Source: Rhizobium sp. RU36D (GTDB lineage Bacteria; Pseudomonadota; Alphaproteobacteria; Rhizobiales; Rhizobiaceae). From it: a stretch of DNA of 64,000 nt. Below are positions 26,224 through 34,776 of the stretch, piece by piece. Position 1 is the stretch's first letter; each line of letters starts with the position of its first letter. A model generated the notes under the pieces. That model ran no database searches. It was not told the origin of the DNA and saw only the letters and a list, made by a program, of their open reading frames with translations. The DNA is taken from positions 50,924 to 114,923 of the forward strand of contig NZ_FWXU01000019.1 in the NCBI RefSeq assembly GCF_900176345.1, in the 5' to 3' direction. A program made the translations under genes and the position numbers.

Positions 26224-28110
26224 ATGGCCGACAAGAACAAAACCGTATCCGCCGATGACAGCAACCCGCTTGGGACGCTGGTCAATCTCTGGCCCTATAT
26301 GTGGCCGTCTGATCGTCCCGATCTGAAGATGCGCGTCGTCTGGGCGACGGTGTTCCTGGTCATCGCCAAGCTGATCCTAATCCTCGTCCCTTATTTCTTC
26401 AAATGGGCCACCGACGCGCTGAACGGCCGTCTCGACATGGCGGGCATCCTGCCGGCGCTTCTGCTGGGCGCCGTTGCGCTGGTAATCGTCTATAACCTCA
26501 CGCGCATTGCGCAGGTCGGCCTCAACCAGCTTCGCGACGCGCTTTTTGCCAGCGTCGGCCAATATGCGGTGCGCCAGCTTGCCTACCGCACCTTTGTGCA
26601 CATGCATCAGCTTTCGCTGCGTTTCCACTTGGAGCGCAAGACCGGCGGCCTGTCGCGCATCATCGAGCGCGGCACCAAGGGCATCGAAACGATTGTCCGC
26701 TTCACCATCCTGAATTCCGTGCCGACGCTGCTGGAATTCCTGCTGACGGCCGTGATCTTCTGGTGGGGCTATGGCTTCTCCTACCTGCTCGTGACTGCTG
26801 TCACCGTCTGGGCCTATATCTGGTTCACGATCAAGGCCTCGGACTGGCGCATCGCGATCCGCCGCTCGATGAACGACAGCGACACGGACGCCAATACCAA
26901 GGCGATCGATTCGCTGCTGAACTTTGAAACCGTTAAATATTTCGGCAATGAGGACATGGAAGCCCGCCGCTTCGATGCCTCCATGGCGCGGTATGAAAAA
27001 TCCGCGACCGATGTCTGGACGTCGCTCGGCTGGCTCAACTTCGGCCAGGGCGTGATCTTCGGCCTTGGCACAACCGTTATGATGGTGATGTCGGCGCTTG
27101 CCGTGCAGCGCGGCGAACAGACGATCGGCGACTTCGTCTTCATCAACGCCATGCTGCTGCAGCTCTCCGTGCCGCTCAACTTCATCGGCTTCGTCTATCG
27201 CGAAATCCGCCAGGGTCTTACCGATATCGAGCAGATGTTCGATCTGTTGGAGGTCAAGGCGGAGGTGGTCGACAAGCCCGGCGCGCCAGACCTCAAGATC
27301 GGCCAGGGCGCCATCGTGTTCAAGGATGTGCATTTCGCCTATGACCCGGAGCGTCCGATCCTGAAGGGCGTGTCCTTCGAGGTGCCCGCCGGCAAGACGG
27401 TCGCCGTGGTTGGCCCATCGGGTGCCGGCAAGTCCACCATGTCCCGCCTGCTCTACCGCTTCTACGACATCCAGCAGGGCTCCATCACCATCGACGGCCA
27501 GGATGTTCGCGACGTCTCGCAGAAAAGCCTTCGTGCCGTGATCGGCATGGTGCCGCAGGACACCGTGCTGTTCAACGACACCATTGCCTACAACATCCGC
27601 TACGGCCGTCTCGATGCCACGGATGCCGAAGTCGAGGCGGCAACAGAAGTGGCGCAGATCGCCCATTTCATCAAAGACCTGCCGGACGGCTACAAGACCA
27701 AGGTCGGCGAGAGGGGCCTCAAACTCTCCGGCGGTGAAAAGCAGCGCGTGGCGATTGCCCGCACGGTGCTGAAGGCGCCGCCGATCCTGATCCTGGACGA
27801 GGCGACCTCGGCGCTGGACACGACCACCGAACAGGAAATCCAGTCCGCGCTGGACGTGGTATCGAAGAACCGCACGACGCTGGTCATCGCCCACAGGCTG
27901 TCCACGGTCGTCGGCGCCGACGAAATCATTGTATTGAAGGGCGGCGAGATTGCCGAGCGCGGCACACACGCCCAGCTGCTTGAGGAAAACGGCCTCTATG
28001 CCTCGATGTGGAACCGCCAGCGCGAGGCCACCCAGGCGGAAGAAATGCTACGCCATGTGCGCGAAAGCGACGAACTGGGCGTGGTGGTGCGCAAGCCGCC
28101 GGCCATCTGA
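26224..28110 (+). CDS. Atm1-type ABC exporter
   Basis: 628-residue half-transporter with fused membrane and ATPase domains. Six hydrophobic segments occupy residues about 30-330. The ATPase carries Walker A GPSGAGKST near residue 397, signature LSGGEKQR near residue 501, Walker B ILILDEATSALD near residue 520 and the H-loop IAHRLS. FHLERKTGGLSRIIERGTKG and VKYFGNEDMEARRF are typical of the Atm1/HMT1 branch, which moves glutathione conjugates or metal-thiol adducts. The ATG at 26224 is the normal start; the upstream open frame crosses the LysM terminator. It has no peptidase domain, so it is not an obvious exporter for the precursor peptides at 21 kb. Confidence 0.92.
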   Translation: MADKNKTVSADDSNPLGTLVNLWPYMWPSDRPDLKMRVVWATVFLVIAKLILILVPYFFKWATDALNGRLDMAGILPALLLGAVALVIVYNLTRIAQVGLNQLRDALFASVGQYAVRQLAYRTFVHMHQLSLRFHLERKTGGLSRIIERGTKGIETIVRFTILNSVPTLLEFLLTAVIFWWGYGFSYLLVTAVTVWAYIWFTIKASDWRIAIRRSMNDSDTDANTKAIDSLLNFETVKYFGNEDMEARRFDASMARYEKSATDVWTSLGWLNFGQGVIFGLGTTVMMVMSALAVQRGEQTIGDFVFINAMLLQLSVPLNFIGFVYREIRQGLTDIEQMFDLLEVKAEVVDKPGAPDLKIGQGAIVFKDVHFAYDPERPILKGVSFEVPAGKTVAVVGPSGAGKSTMSRLLYRFYDIQQGSITIDGQDVRDVSQKSLRAVIGMVPQDTVLFNDTIAYNIRYGRLDATDAEVEAATEVAQIAHFIKDLPDGYKTKVGERGLKLSGGEKQRVAIARTVLKAPPILILDEATSALDTTTEQEIQSALDVVSKNRTTLVIAHRLSTVVGADEIIVLKGGEIAERGTHAQLLEENGLYASMWNRQREATQAEEMLRHVRESDELGVVVRKPPAI

Positions 28111-28134
28111 CGAAATCTGCCGGTCGGACGCCGG

Positions 28135-29421
28135 TCAGGCCGCAAGCGAAAGCCGATTGCGGCCACCATGCTTGGCATCGTAGAGGGCGTGATCGGCCCG
28201 GCGCAGGCAGGCCCAGAGATCCTCTTCGCCGGCGGACAATTGCGCAAGGCCGATGCTGATGGTGACCGTCAGTTCAAGCCCCCGATCCTCGACACGCATC
28301 GCGGCCACGTCATTGCGCAGGCGTTCCATCACATCGGACGCGGCACTCTGATCATGTCCAGGCAAGAGCGCGAAGAATTCCTCGCCACCGGCGCGCGCCA
28401 CGAGGTTGCCCTCGCCGATCCCGTGGTCCAGCAGGTCAGCCACGTCGCACAACACCCGGTCACCCATGGCATGACCATAGCGGTCGTTGACCGACTTGAA
28501 ATGATCGATATCGAGAACGGCGAGCGTCACGGGGCGGCCCTGGACGAGGCTTTCGGCGACCCGCTCGCTCGCCAGTTGGAAGAACCGGCGGCGATTAAAG
28601 ATATTGGTCAGCGGGTCGCGTGCGGCAGCATCAGTGAGCTTGGCCTCGAGCCGCTTGCGCTCGGTGATGTCGAGCATCGCGCCTGCGATGCCGCGCGCGG
28701 CCCCGGACCTGTCGGTGATAACAGCCTTTTGGAACAGGATATCCCGCGGCAGACCATCAGCATGATGCACCATGGCCTCATAGACCTGGGTGCCGCCCTT
28801 CTTCATCAGCGCCAGATCGGCATCGTGATAGACGCTGGCATAGGGTCCGCAGGCGACATCATGAACCGTGTGCCCGATGATCGAAGAGGCCGGCAGCCCC
28901 ATGTAGTCCTGGAAGGCCTTGTTGCAGCCGACATAGATGCCGCGCTCGTTCTTGAAGAAGATCGGTGTGGGAAGATTGTCGATGCAGGCCTGCATATGGT
29001 CCCGCTCGAGGTCGAGCGCGCGGTGGATGGCGGCGGTTTGCCGGCGCTCCAGGTTGACCCGGTTGGCCCGGGCAAGCGCCAGCGTCAATCCGTCGCGGTC
29101 ATCTGCCGCACACACGTCATCGGCACCGAACTCGATGGCGCGTGTCGCCTTCGGCGGCAAGACAGACCCATTGAACACCAGCACGAGATAGGCCGCGTCG
29201 CCAAGGCTGCTGCGATGGCGGCGCACGCAGGCGGAAAGGCTTTCCCCGTCAACCCCAGCGAAACAGGCAAATGGATGGGCCGGCACCTCTTGAATACCAA
29301 TTCCAAGATCACAGATATCGACAAGCGCAGCCGGTGGCGCTGTGCCCGCTGACGACAACCACCAGGCGTCATATCCCGCCATCTGCTGGCCCACGGGCAG
29401 ACTGGACTTGGCTGGCAACAT
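28135..29421 (-). CDS. PAS-GGDEF diguanylate cyclase
   Basis: 428-residue signalling protein that should make cyclic di-GMP. An N-terminal receiver-like or unknown domain (about 1-130) is followed by a PAS domain (CIDNLPTPIFFKNERGIYVG to LDITERKRLE) and a GGDEF domain beginning DPLTNIFNRRRFF. The active-site loop reads RAGGEEFF, so catalysis is expected. The RxxD inhibitory site normally five residues before it is absent (GEGN instead), so no product inhibition at that site. The ATG at 29421 with upstream GAGG is preferred to a TTG at 29481. Confidence 0.9.
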   Translation of the reverse strand: MLPAKSSLPVGQQMAGYDAWWLSSAGTAPPAALVDICDLGIGIQEVPAHPFACFAGVDGESLSACVRRHRSSLGDAAYLVLVFNGSVLPPKATRAIEFGADDVCAADDRDGLTLALARANRVNLERRQTAAIHRALDLERDHMQACIDNLPTPIFFKNERGIYVGCNKAFQDYMGLPASSIIGHTVHDVACGPYASVYHDADLALMKKGGTQVYEAMVHHADGLPRDILFQKAVITDRSGAARGIAGAMLDITERKRLEAKLTDAAARDPLTNIFNRRRFFQLASERVAESLVQGRPVTLAVLDIDHFKSVNDRYGHAMGDRVLCDVADLLDHGIGEGNLVARAGGEEFFALLPGHDQSAASDVMERLRNDVAAMRVEDRGLELTVTISIGLAQLSAGEEDLWACLRRADHALYDAKHGGRNRLSLAA

Positions 29422-29640
29422 TTTCGGAGAAACCTCGTTGGCATATTCCTGCCGCAGAATTGCCCGGAAAATCCTTACCAATCATCTAAGTTTTCCGGTG
29501 TCCCGCTATGGTCGCGACGAACGCGCGGCAGATGGTATAGAAATGCTGAAGGGGGCCCGCACTTTGGCGCCCGGCATTGCCCCAAAACCGGTTTCGCTGT
29601 AACCAGCAACGGACTGATATCCTGAAGGAGACGTAAGTTC

Positions 29641-30339
29641 ATGAGCTTGTTCGACACGCTGCGCAACACCATCGTGCCGGTACACAAGGAAGGCTATCCT
29701 TTCGTGGCCGCCTTCTTTGCCGGTTCGCTGGTGCTGGGATGGGTGTTCGAACCCCTGTTCTGGGTTGGCCTGGTGCTGACGCTGTGGTGCGCCTATTTCT
29801 TCCGCGACCCGGAGCGCGTGACGCCGCAGGACGACGACCTGGTGATTAGCCCCGCCGATGGCCGCGTGTCGTCGATCCGCATGGAGGTGCCGCCGGAGGA
29901 ACTTTACCTCAGCACGGAACCAATGCTGCGCATTTCCATTTTCATGAACGTGTTTGATTGCCATGTGAACCGCTCGCCGATGCGCGGCAGCGTGGTCAAC
30001 ATCGCCTATCGTGAGGGCAGCTACCTGAACGCGGAACTCGACAAGGCGAGCAAGGAAAACGAACGCAACGGCCTCGTTGTGGAAACCCGCCATGGCCAGA
30101 TCGGAGTCGTGCAGATTGCCGGTCTCGTGGCGCGACGCATCGTCTGCTGGGCAAACCCGGCGCAGCCGCTCGATGCCGGCGAGCGCTTCGGCCTGATCCG
30201 CTTCGGCTCGCGTCTGGACGTCTATCTCCCGGCCGGTGCCGAACCGCGCGTCTCATTGGGCCAGAGGGCCATTGCCGGCGAAACCGTGATTGCGGAATTC
30301 AACTCGCCGAAGGGACCGGTCATCAGCCGGCGAAGCTGA
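29641..30339 (+). CDS. psd: Phosphatidylserine decarboxylase
   Basis: 232-residue proenzyme of the short (type II) class, which converts phosphatidylserine to phosphatidylethanolamine at the inner membrane. Visible blocks are [10 protein letters not shown] near residue 77, [17 protein letters not shown] near residue 101, and the self-cleavage site within [11 protein letters not shown] near residue 190, where Ser becomes the pyruvoyl cofactor. AAGGAGA lies upstream of the ATG. The next gene makes its substrate, so psd-pssA form an operon. Confidence 0.96.
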   Translation: MSLFDTLRNTIVPVHKEGYPFVAAFFAGSLVLGWVFEPLFWVGLVLTLWCAYFFRDPERVTPQDDDLVISPADGRVSSIRMEVPPEELYLSTEPMLRISIFMNVFDCHVNRSPMRGSVVNIAYREGSYLNAELDKASKENERNGLVVETRHGQIGVVQIAGLVARRIVCWANPAQPLDAGERFGLIRFGSRLDVYLPAGAEPRVSLGQRAIAGETVIAEFNSPKGPVISRRS

Positions 30340-30368
30340 TCTGTAGAGCGTCTAGCAAGGAATTGCCG

Positions 30369-31226
30369 ATGGAAGCGCCAAAGTCGACGGAAGCCCTGGA
30401 ACACAAGGCCCAGAATGACGCCGCACGCGGGCCGAAGCTTAGGCAAATTCCCTTGCGGCTCGTTGTCCCCAACCTCATCACCATCCTGGCGATCTGCGCC
30501 GGGCTGACCGGAATAAGGCTCGCCTTCGAAAACCGATACGAGCTTGCGGTTGGGATGGTGCTGTTCGCGGCCTTCCTGGATGGCATCGACGGTCGCGTCG
30601 CGCGCATGATGAAGGCAACCTCGAAGTTCGGCGCCCAGATGGATTCGCTCGCAGACATCGTCAATTTCGGTGTGGCGCCGGCGCTCGTTCTCTACGTCTT
30701 CCTCCTCGACCAGGCGCGCTCCGTGGGCTGGATCGCGGCGCTGGTCTATGCCATCGCTGCTGGGCTCAGGCTTGCCCGGTTCAACGTCATGGATGAACGA
30801 GAGACGAAGGCCGCCTGGCAATCGGAATATTTCGTCGGCGTGCCGGCGCCCGCGGGCGCGCTCTTGGTGTTGCTTCCTGTCTACATGGGTTTCCTCGGCC
30901 TTCCGCCGACGGCCTATTTCGCCTATTTCGGCTCGGCCTATACCGGCCTTATTGCGTTCCTGCTGATCAGCCGGCTGCCGGTCTGGTCCGGAAAATCAGG
31001 TTTTGGGCGGATCCGGCGTGATCTCGTCCTGCCGCTGATGCTCGGCGTCGTGCTTTATGTGGCGCTGCTGATGAGCTTCACCTGGGAAGTGCTGTCGGTG
31101 ACGGTGGTCCTTTATCTCGCCACCCTGCCCTTTGGCGCTCGGGCCTGGCACCGCCGCTATGGCACCTTGACGGTAGAGTTCGAGCAGACTGGCGCGGGTG
31201 TGGCGGACATGGATCGCGGTCTTTAG
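30369..31226 (+). CDS. pssA: Phosphatidylserine synthase
   Basis: 285-residue membrane enzyme that joins CDP-diacylglycerol and serine. The CDP-alcohol phosphotransferase signature is clear: DGIDGRVARMMKATSKFG followed by AQMDSLADIVNFG near residue 80. About seven hydrophobic segments follow the pattern of the type II enzyme. The ATG at 30369 is chosen over a TTG two codons upstream. It lies 29 bases after psd and supplies that enzyme with its substrate. Confidence 0.95.
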   Translation: MEAPKSTEALEHKAQNDAARGPKLRQIPLRLVVPNLITILAICAGLTGIRLAFENRYELAVGMVLFAAFLDGIDGRVARMMKATSKFGAQMDSLADIVNFGVAPALVLYVFLLDQARSVGWIAALVYAIAAGLRLARFNVMDERETKAAWQSEYFVGVPAPAGALLVLLPVYMGFLGLPPTAYFAYFGSAYTGLIAFLLISRLPVWSGKSGFGRIRRDLVLPLMLGVVLYVALLMSFTWEVLSVTVVLYLATLPFGARAWHRRYGTLTVEFEQTGAGVADMDRGL

Positions 31227-31307
31227 AACCCGGTCAAGACAGGCATTCCCAGCCTCCTCACGAAACCTATCAGATTGTGGTCACTATTGATCAAATTTGA
31301 TTTGCCT

Positions 31308-31325
31308 TGGTCATGTTTTTGTCAT
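31308..31325 (+). promoter_or_regulatory. Candidate Pho box
   Basis: TGGTCAT-GTTT-TTGTCAT, two imperfect copies of the CTGTCAT heptamer with a 4-base spacer. This is the PhoB-binding arrangement, and 13 of 18 positions fit the enteric consensus. It lies 70 bases before the small gene at 31395. A 12-base perfect palindrome, ATCAAATTTGAT (31290-31301), stands 6 bases upstream of it. Confidence 0.5.
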
Positions 31326-31394
31326 GTTCTCCACCGAGACAGCGCGCGGACAAGCGAACAAGACGCTGCAGGAAACATCCACAGGAGACGGGGA

Positions 31395-31544
31395 ATGACC
31401 ACGAAGACAGCCGCGAACGCGACGCAGCCCAAGGCGCCGGCGGCAAAGAGCGATTTGGACAAGCATTACAGGCCCTTGGGCCTCAAAGCGGTCATTGCTG
31501 CCGCGCTGATGCTGCAGCGTAAGCCCAAGAAGCAGGTCGCCTGA
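31395..31544 (+). CDS. Small basic hypothetical protein
   Basis: 49-residue protein, Ala/Lys-rich (TTKTAANATQPKAPAAKSD at the N-terminus, then LDKHYRPLGLKAVIAAALML and a RKPKKQ tail). One short hydrophobic stretch (AVIAAALML) is too short to cross the membrane securely. GGAGACGGGGA precedes the ATG. A Pho-box-like repeat lies upstream, so it may be induced by phosphate limitation, next to the phospholipid genes. I do not recognise a family. It converges with the SRAP gene, 7 bases apart. Confidence 0.6.
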   Translation: MTTKTAANATQPKAPAAKSDLDKHYRPLGLKAVIAAALMLQRKPKKQVA

Positions 31545-31551
31545 TCCAGGG

Positions 31552-32316
31552 CTAAAACAACGACAGTTGGCTCGAATCGGGGGCATCCTTGCGTGGTGCC
31601 ACCGCGGCTAAGGCCGCAGCTACAGGGTTCTGAAGGTCTGGGCCGGTATTGGCGACCTTGTTGACCCTATCCGACACCGGTATGGCCTCGAAAAAATCCT
31701 CGCTCGCCGGCACCATGAGGTCGGCGACCTGGCGCGGCTCCTGCGTTGTGCAGTCGAGCCAGCGGGTGAAATCATCCTGGTGAATGACAACCGGCATGCG
31801 GTCATGGATGCGGCCGATGGCGGCATTTGCACCAACCGTCAGAATACAGCCTGTATCGATTTCCGATCCATCCGCCGAGGCATAGGTCTCCATCAGCCCA
31901 GCAAAGGCAATGACGCCGCCCTTCTTCGGCCGGATCCAGTAGGCCTGGCTGGGCTCACCGCTCTCTTTCGGCGGGCGGTGCCATTCGTAAAAGCCCGATG
32001 CCGGAACCAGAATGCGGCGATGGCGCATGGCAGCACGAAACGACGCCTTGCCGATGGCGGTTTCAGCCCGTGCATTGATCAGCAGCGGGAATGCCTTGAC
32101 GTCCTTGACCCATCCGGGAATGAGCCCCCAGCGCACCAGCAGAGCGCGGCGCTCCGGCAGGTTGCTGCCGGGCTCGTGTCGATCCGATGCCACGACAACC
32201 AGAATGGGCTGGGTCGGCGCGATATTGTAGCGGGCCGGAAAATCCTCAATGTCGGCTAGGTTGAACACCTCCGCGACATCTCTCGGGCCAGCTGAGACGG
32301 CAAATCTTCCACACAT
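31552..32316 (-). CDS. yedK: SRAP/HMCES-family abasic site protein
   Basis: 254-residue SOS response-associated peptidase family protein, related to HMCES and E. coli YedK, which crosslinks to abasic sites in single-stranded DNA. The start MCGRFAV places the catalytic Cys at position 2, and the ATG at 32316 is chosen for that reason. An upstream ATG two codons earlier would bury the Cys. Other conserved blocks are ARYNIAPTQP near residue 28, NARAETAIGKASFRAAMRHR, LVPASGFYEW near residue 104 and RMPVVI. Divergent from the NUDIX gene. Confidence 0.93.
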   Translation of the reverse strand: MCGRFAVSAGPRDVAEVFNLADIEDFPARYNIAPTQPILVVVASDRHEPGSNLPERRALLVRWGLIPGWVKDVKAFPLLINARAETAIGKASFRAAMRHRRILVPASGFYEWHRPPKESGEPSQAYWIRPKKGGVIAFAGLMETYASADGSEIDTGCILTVGANAAIGRIHDRMPVVIHQDDFTRWLDCTTQEPRQVADLMVPASEDFFEAIPVSDRVNKVANTGPDLQNPVAAALAAVAPRKDAPDSSQLSLF

Positions 32317-32421
32317 GGACAAGAGATGGCATCGCGCCGCCGGAGGGTCAAGGCGTTGCGGGGTTGCACGCCGGCGATGTTTGCTAGACCCTCTATGTAT
32401 GATTCAAGGATCACGCTGCCC

Positions 32422-32871
32422 ATGACGCAAACTTCCTCCGTCGCCGCGCTTTCGATCAGCCCGCGGCCGGCCTCATCGGCCATCGTCGAGCGTAACGGCC
32501 GATACCTGCTGATCCGGCGTCGCAATCCGCCGGCGGCCGATCTCTATGCCTTTCCGGGCGGCAGGGCCGAACCGGGCGAGACGCCTGCACAGACGGCAAT
32601 CCGCGAACTACTGGAGGAAACGGGCTTGGTGGGTACGAACCCCCGGCTGTTCGCCACCTACGATCTCAAGCCGGAGACCGAGGGTCGTGCCGACATGCAC
32701 TTCTTTCTTTCGGTATTCCTCGTCGATGTCGTGGGTCGCGACGAGGCAATTGCCGACAGCGACGCTGCGGATGCCGGCTGGTACAGCCTGGATGAAATCT
32801 GCACCTTGCCGGTCCCTCCCAGCGTGCGCGAATGCGCGGAGAGGCTGGCGTCGGCCCGCAAATCCGGCTAG
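32422..32871 (+). CDS. NUDIX hydrolase
   Basis: 149-residue NUDIX protein. The signature GGRAEPGETPAQTAIRELLE continues into ETGL and keeps the REXXEE glutamates that bind Mg2+. The N-terminal strand IVERNGRYLLIRRRNPPAADLYAFPG is typical of ADP-ribose or nucleotide pyrophosphatases. The ATG at 32422 gives a normal length; the open frame from 32326 is not supported. Placed divergently from the SRAP gene with 105 bases between starts. Substrate unknown. Confidence 0.88.
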   Translation: MTQTSSVAALSISPRPASSAIVERNGRYLLIRRRNPPAADLYAFPGGRAEPGETPAQTAIRELLEETGLVGTNPRLFATYDLKPETEGRADMHFFLSVFLVDVVGRDEAIADSDAADAGWYSLDEICTLPVPPSVRECAERLASARKSG

Positions 32872-32937
32872 ATCAGGGCCTGATCAGATCGGCGGGCAGG
32901 CCCGTACCGAGATGCCGCGTCACTGGACTGAGCCGAC

Positions 32938-33366
32938 ATGACGAGACTTCGCCTTATCCTATCTGTAGCCGTCTTGTTGTTTGCGGGCCTCAGCGGAACA
33001 TCGATCGCGTCTGCGCAGAACAAGCCTGCGCCGCCCCCGCCGCCACCGGCCGTGGAAAAGCCGACGCCTTACGATCCGCGTTTGGCGAGGCTATCGGAAC
33101 TGCTCGGCGCCATCCACTATCTGCGCAATCTCTGCGCCGCCGATCCCGAACCGGAATGGCGCGTCGCCATGGAAAAGCTGCTAGCAACGGAGACCGGACA
33201 GGAAGCGAGCCGGCGTGAGCGCATGACCGCCGCCTTCAATCGCGGCTATCGTTCTTTCGCCTCGGTCTATACGACATGCACCCCGTCAGCCGTGGCTGCG
33301 GAAGAGAAATACCGTAACGAAGGCGCAACACTGGTCGGAGAAATTACCGCGCGGTTTGGAAATTAA
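32938..33366 (+). CDS. TIGR02301-type secreted protein
   Basis: 142-residue protein with a signal peptide (LILSVAVLLFAGLSGTSIASA, cleavage near residue 26), a Pro-rich linker (PAPPPPPPAVEKP) and a small helical domain with two cysteines (RNLCAADPEPEWR and YTTCTPSAV) that could form a disulfide. This matches a conserved rhizobial family of unknown function, TIGR02301. Its stop codon overlaps the left half of a CtrA-type box for the next gene. Confidence 0.82.
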   Translation: MTRLRLILSVAVLLFAGLSGTSIASAQNKPAPPPPPPAVEKPTPYDPRLARLSELLGAIHYLRNLCAADPEPEWRVAMEKLLATETGQEASRRERMTAAFNRGYRSFASVYTTCTPSAVAAEEKYRNEGATLVGEITARFGN

Positions 33367-33378
33367 CGCTAAATTAAC
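33363..33378 (+). promoter_or_regulatory. CtrA-type box upstream of the 33,470 gene
   Basis: TTAA-N7-TTAAC, a full match to the CtrA consensus, at 33363-33378. It lies 92 bases before the next start codon. A second near-copy with 5 bases between half-sites, TTAA-AGTTC-TTAAC, occurs at about 33419-33432. Confidence 0.6.
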
Positions 33379-33469
33379 CTGATTTGACTGTGCCCGGTGT
33401 CGTTTTGGGAAAAGGCTGTTAAAGTTCTTAACGGGTGAGTAAGCTCTGTATGCCTTTGAGGAATGAACC

Positions 33470-33727
33470 ATGGAACCACGGCGCAACGACATCGACGACA
33501 TGATCGTCCACGAGAAGATGCAGGCGGCCCTGGAGTACCAGAACGAGGCCTGGGCCGACGGCATGGCCGACGGTATCGAGCCCGAAATCATCGCCGATGC
33601 GGCCATCGCTCTTGCCATGCGCGAGACGATTCGCATTCACGGCGAGGATGGCGCCGAAGCCATGCTCGCTTCCCTTCGCGAGCGCATGCTTGCTGGTGAG
33701 TTTTCTCCGCAGCGCCGCGTCCAGTGA
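33470..33727 (+). CDS. Conserved small acidic protein
   Basis: 85-residue soluble, helical, acidic protein (RNDIDDMIVHEKMQAALEYQ, then NEAWADGMADGIEPEIIAD and AIALAMRETIRIHGED). No catalytic or metal motif is visible. A CtrA-type box 92 bases upstream suggests cell-cycle-dependent expression. It is followed 45 bases later by a secreted-protein gene on the same strand. No function can be given. Confidence 0.72.
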   Translation: MEPRRNDIDDMIVHEKMQAALEYQNEAWADGMADGIEPEIIADAAIALAMRETIRIHGEDGAEAMLASLRERMLAGEFSPQRRVQ

Positions 33728-33772
33728 CCATCCGGGAGCGATCCTTTGCGCTCGAACACTGAAAATAATGCA

Positions 33773-34516
33773 ATGACCATATCCATTCGCCGATACGCGA
33801 TCGGGACCCTTCTGTCGGCTGCGGCCTTTGCGCTGCCGTTGCAGGCCTTGGCGCTTTCGGAGCTCAAGCCCGGCCCGGGCCAGCCGCCGGTTGCCAGCGA
33901 CACCGTCGATCCCAATGCCCCTGCCACGATGCCTCTTCCAGGGGACGGCACGTTGCCGAGCCCGGATCCGCTGATCAACAATCCCGACGCCGAGGATGAG
34001 CAGGCTGCACCTCCGAGCCTTGAGACGCCCCAGGACAATGCCGATCGACCGGTCGAGATCTTCCAGGACATCGCGTCCGCACCTGAACCGGTGCGCCGCA
34101 TGCGCCAGATGATCGTTGAGGCCGCCGCCTCGGGTGACTTTGCCCGGTTGAAGCCGCTCCTCAATCCCGGCCCGAATCAGACGCAGGTGACGGCAGCCGA
34201 CACCGGCAGCGATCCGCTCGAGGCGGTCCGCGCGCTGTCGGGTGATACCGAAGGCATGGAAATCCTGGCGATCATGCTGGATGTCCTGCAGTCAGGTTTT
34301 GTGCGGGTGGATGCCGGCACGCCCGACGAAGCCTATGTGTGGCCGTATTTCGCCGAAAAATCGATCACAACGCTGACGCCGCCGGAAAAGGTGGAACTGC
34401 TGCGGATCGTCACCGCCGGCGATTTTGCCGACATGCAGGAATACGGCAATTACAACTTTTTCCGGCTGGGCATTACGCCAGACGGACAGTGGAAGTTCTT
34501 GACGGCGGGTGACTAG
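33773..34516 (+). CDS. Secreted protein of unknown function
   Basis: 247-residue protein with a signal peptide (ISIRRYAIGTLLSAAAFALP, cleavage likely after ALA near residue 25), a Pro/Asp-rich linker to about residue 100 and a compact C-terminal domain (PVRRMRQMIVEAAASGDFAR, then YVWPYFAEKSITTLTPPEK and RLGITPDGQWKFLTAGD). This resembles a conserved rhizobial periplasmic family, without a known activity. The ATG at 33773 is chosen, since a TTG at 33746 has no ribosome site and would precede the signal peptide by nine residues. Confidence 0.75.
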   Translation: MTISIRRYAIGTLLSAAAFALPLQALALSELKPGPGQPPVASDTVDPNAPATMPLPGDGTLPSPDPLINNPDAEDEQAAPPSLETPQDNADRPVEIFQDIASAPEPVRRMRQMIVEAAASGDFARLKPLLNPGPNQTQVTAADTGSDPLEAVRALSGDTEGMEILAIMLDVLQSGFVRVDAGTPDEAYVWPYFAEKSITTLTPPEKVELLRIVTAGDFADMQEYGNYNFFRLGITPDGQWKFLTAGD

Positions 34517-34532
34517 GGTCGCCTGCCGGAAA

Positions 34533-34557
34533 GTCTTGCCCGATTTCGGGCAAAGAC
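34533..34557 (+). terminator. Hairpin after the secreted-protein gene
   Basis: An 8-bp stem, TTGCCCGA / TCGGGCAA, with a 2-base loop extended by GTC/GAC at the base, 17 bases after the stop codon. No T run, so termination is uncertain. Confidence 0.4.
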
Positions 34558-34776
34558 ATGCGCCGATAGAAACCGCTAAAAGACGAGACGCTAATCTGAT
34601 AGATTGCTGCTGGGTTTGGGCGTTGCTCGCCGCAGCATGTGCGAATTGAGTCGCGTTGTTTGCGGACCGTGTCAACAAAGCTCAAGACCAATCATTAAAC
34701 GGTCAATTCTGGCGCTTGCCCATTTTGCCGCGACGCACTACCTCTCTCGCATCAGCCAATCTGGATTGGAACCACG

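Noticed and set aside
26224..28110. ABC exporter as transporter for the precursor peptides
   Set aside because: It lacks the C39 peptidase domain, carries Atm1-type motifs, and lies 5 kb away beyond several unrelated genes.
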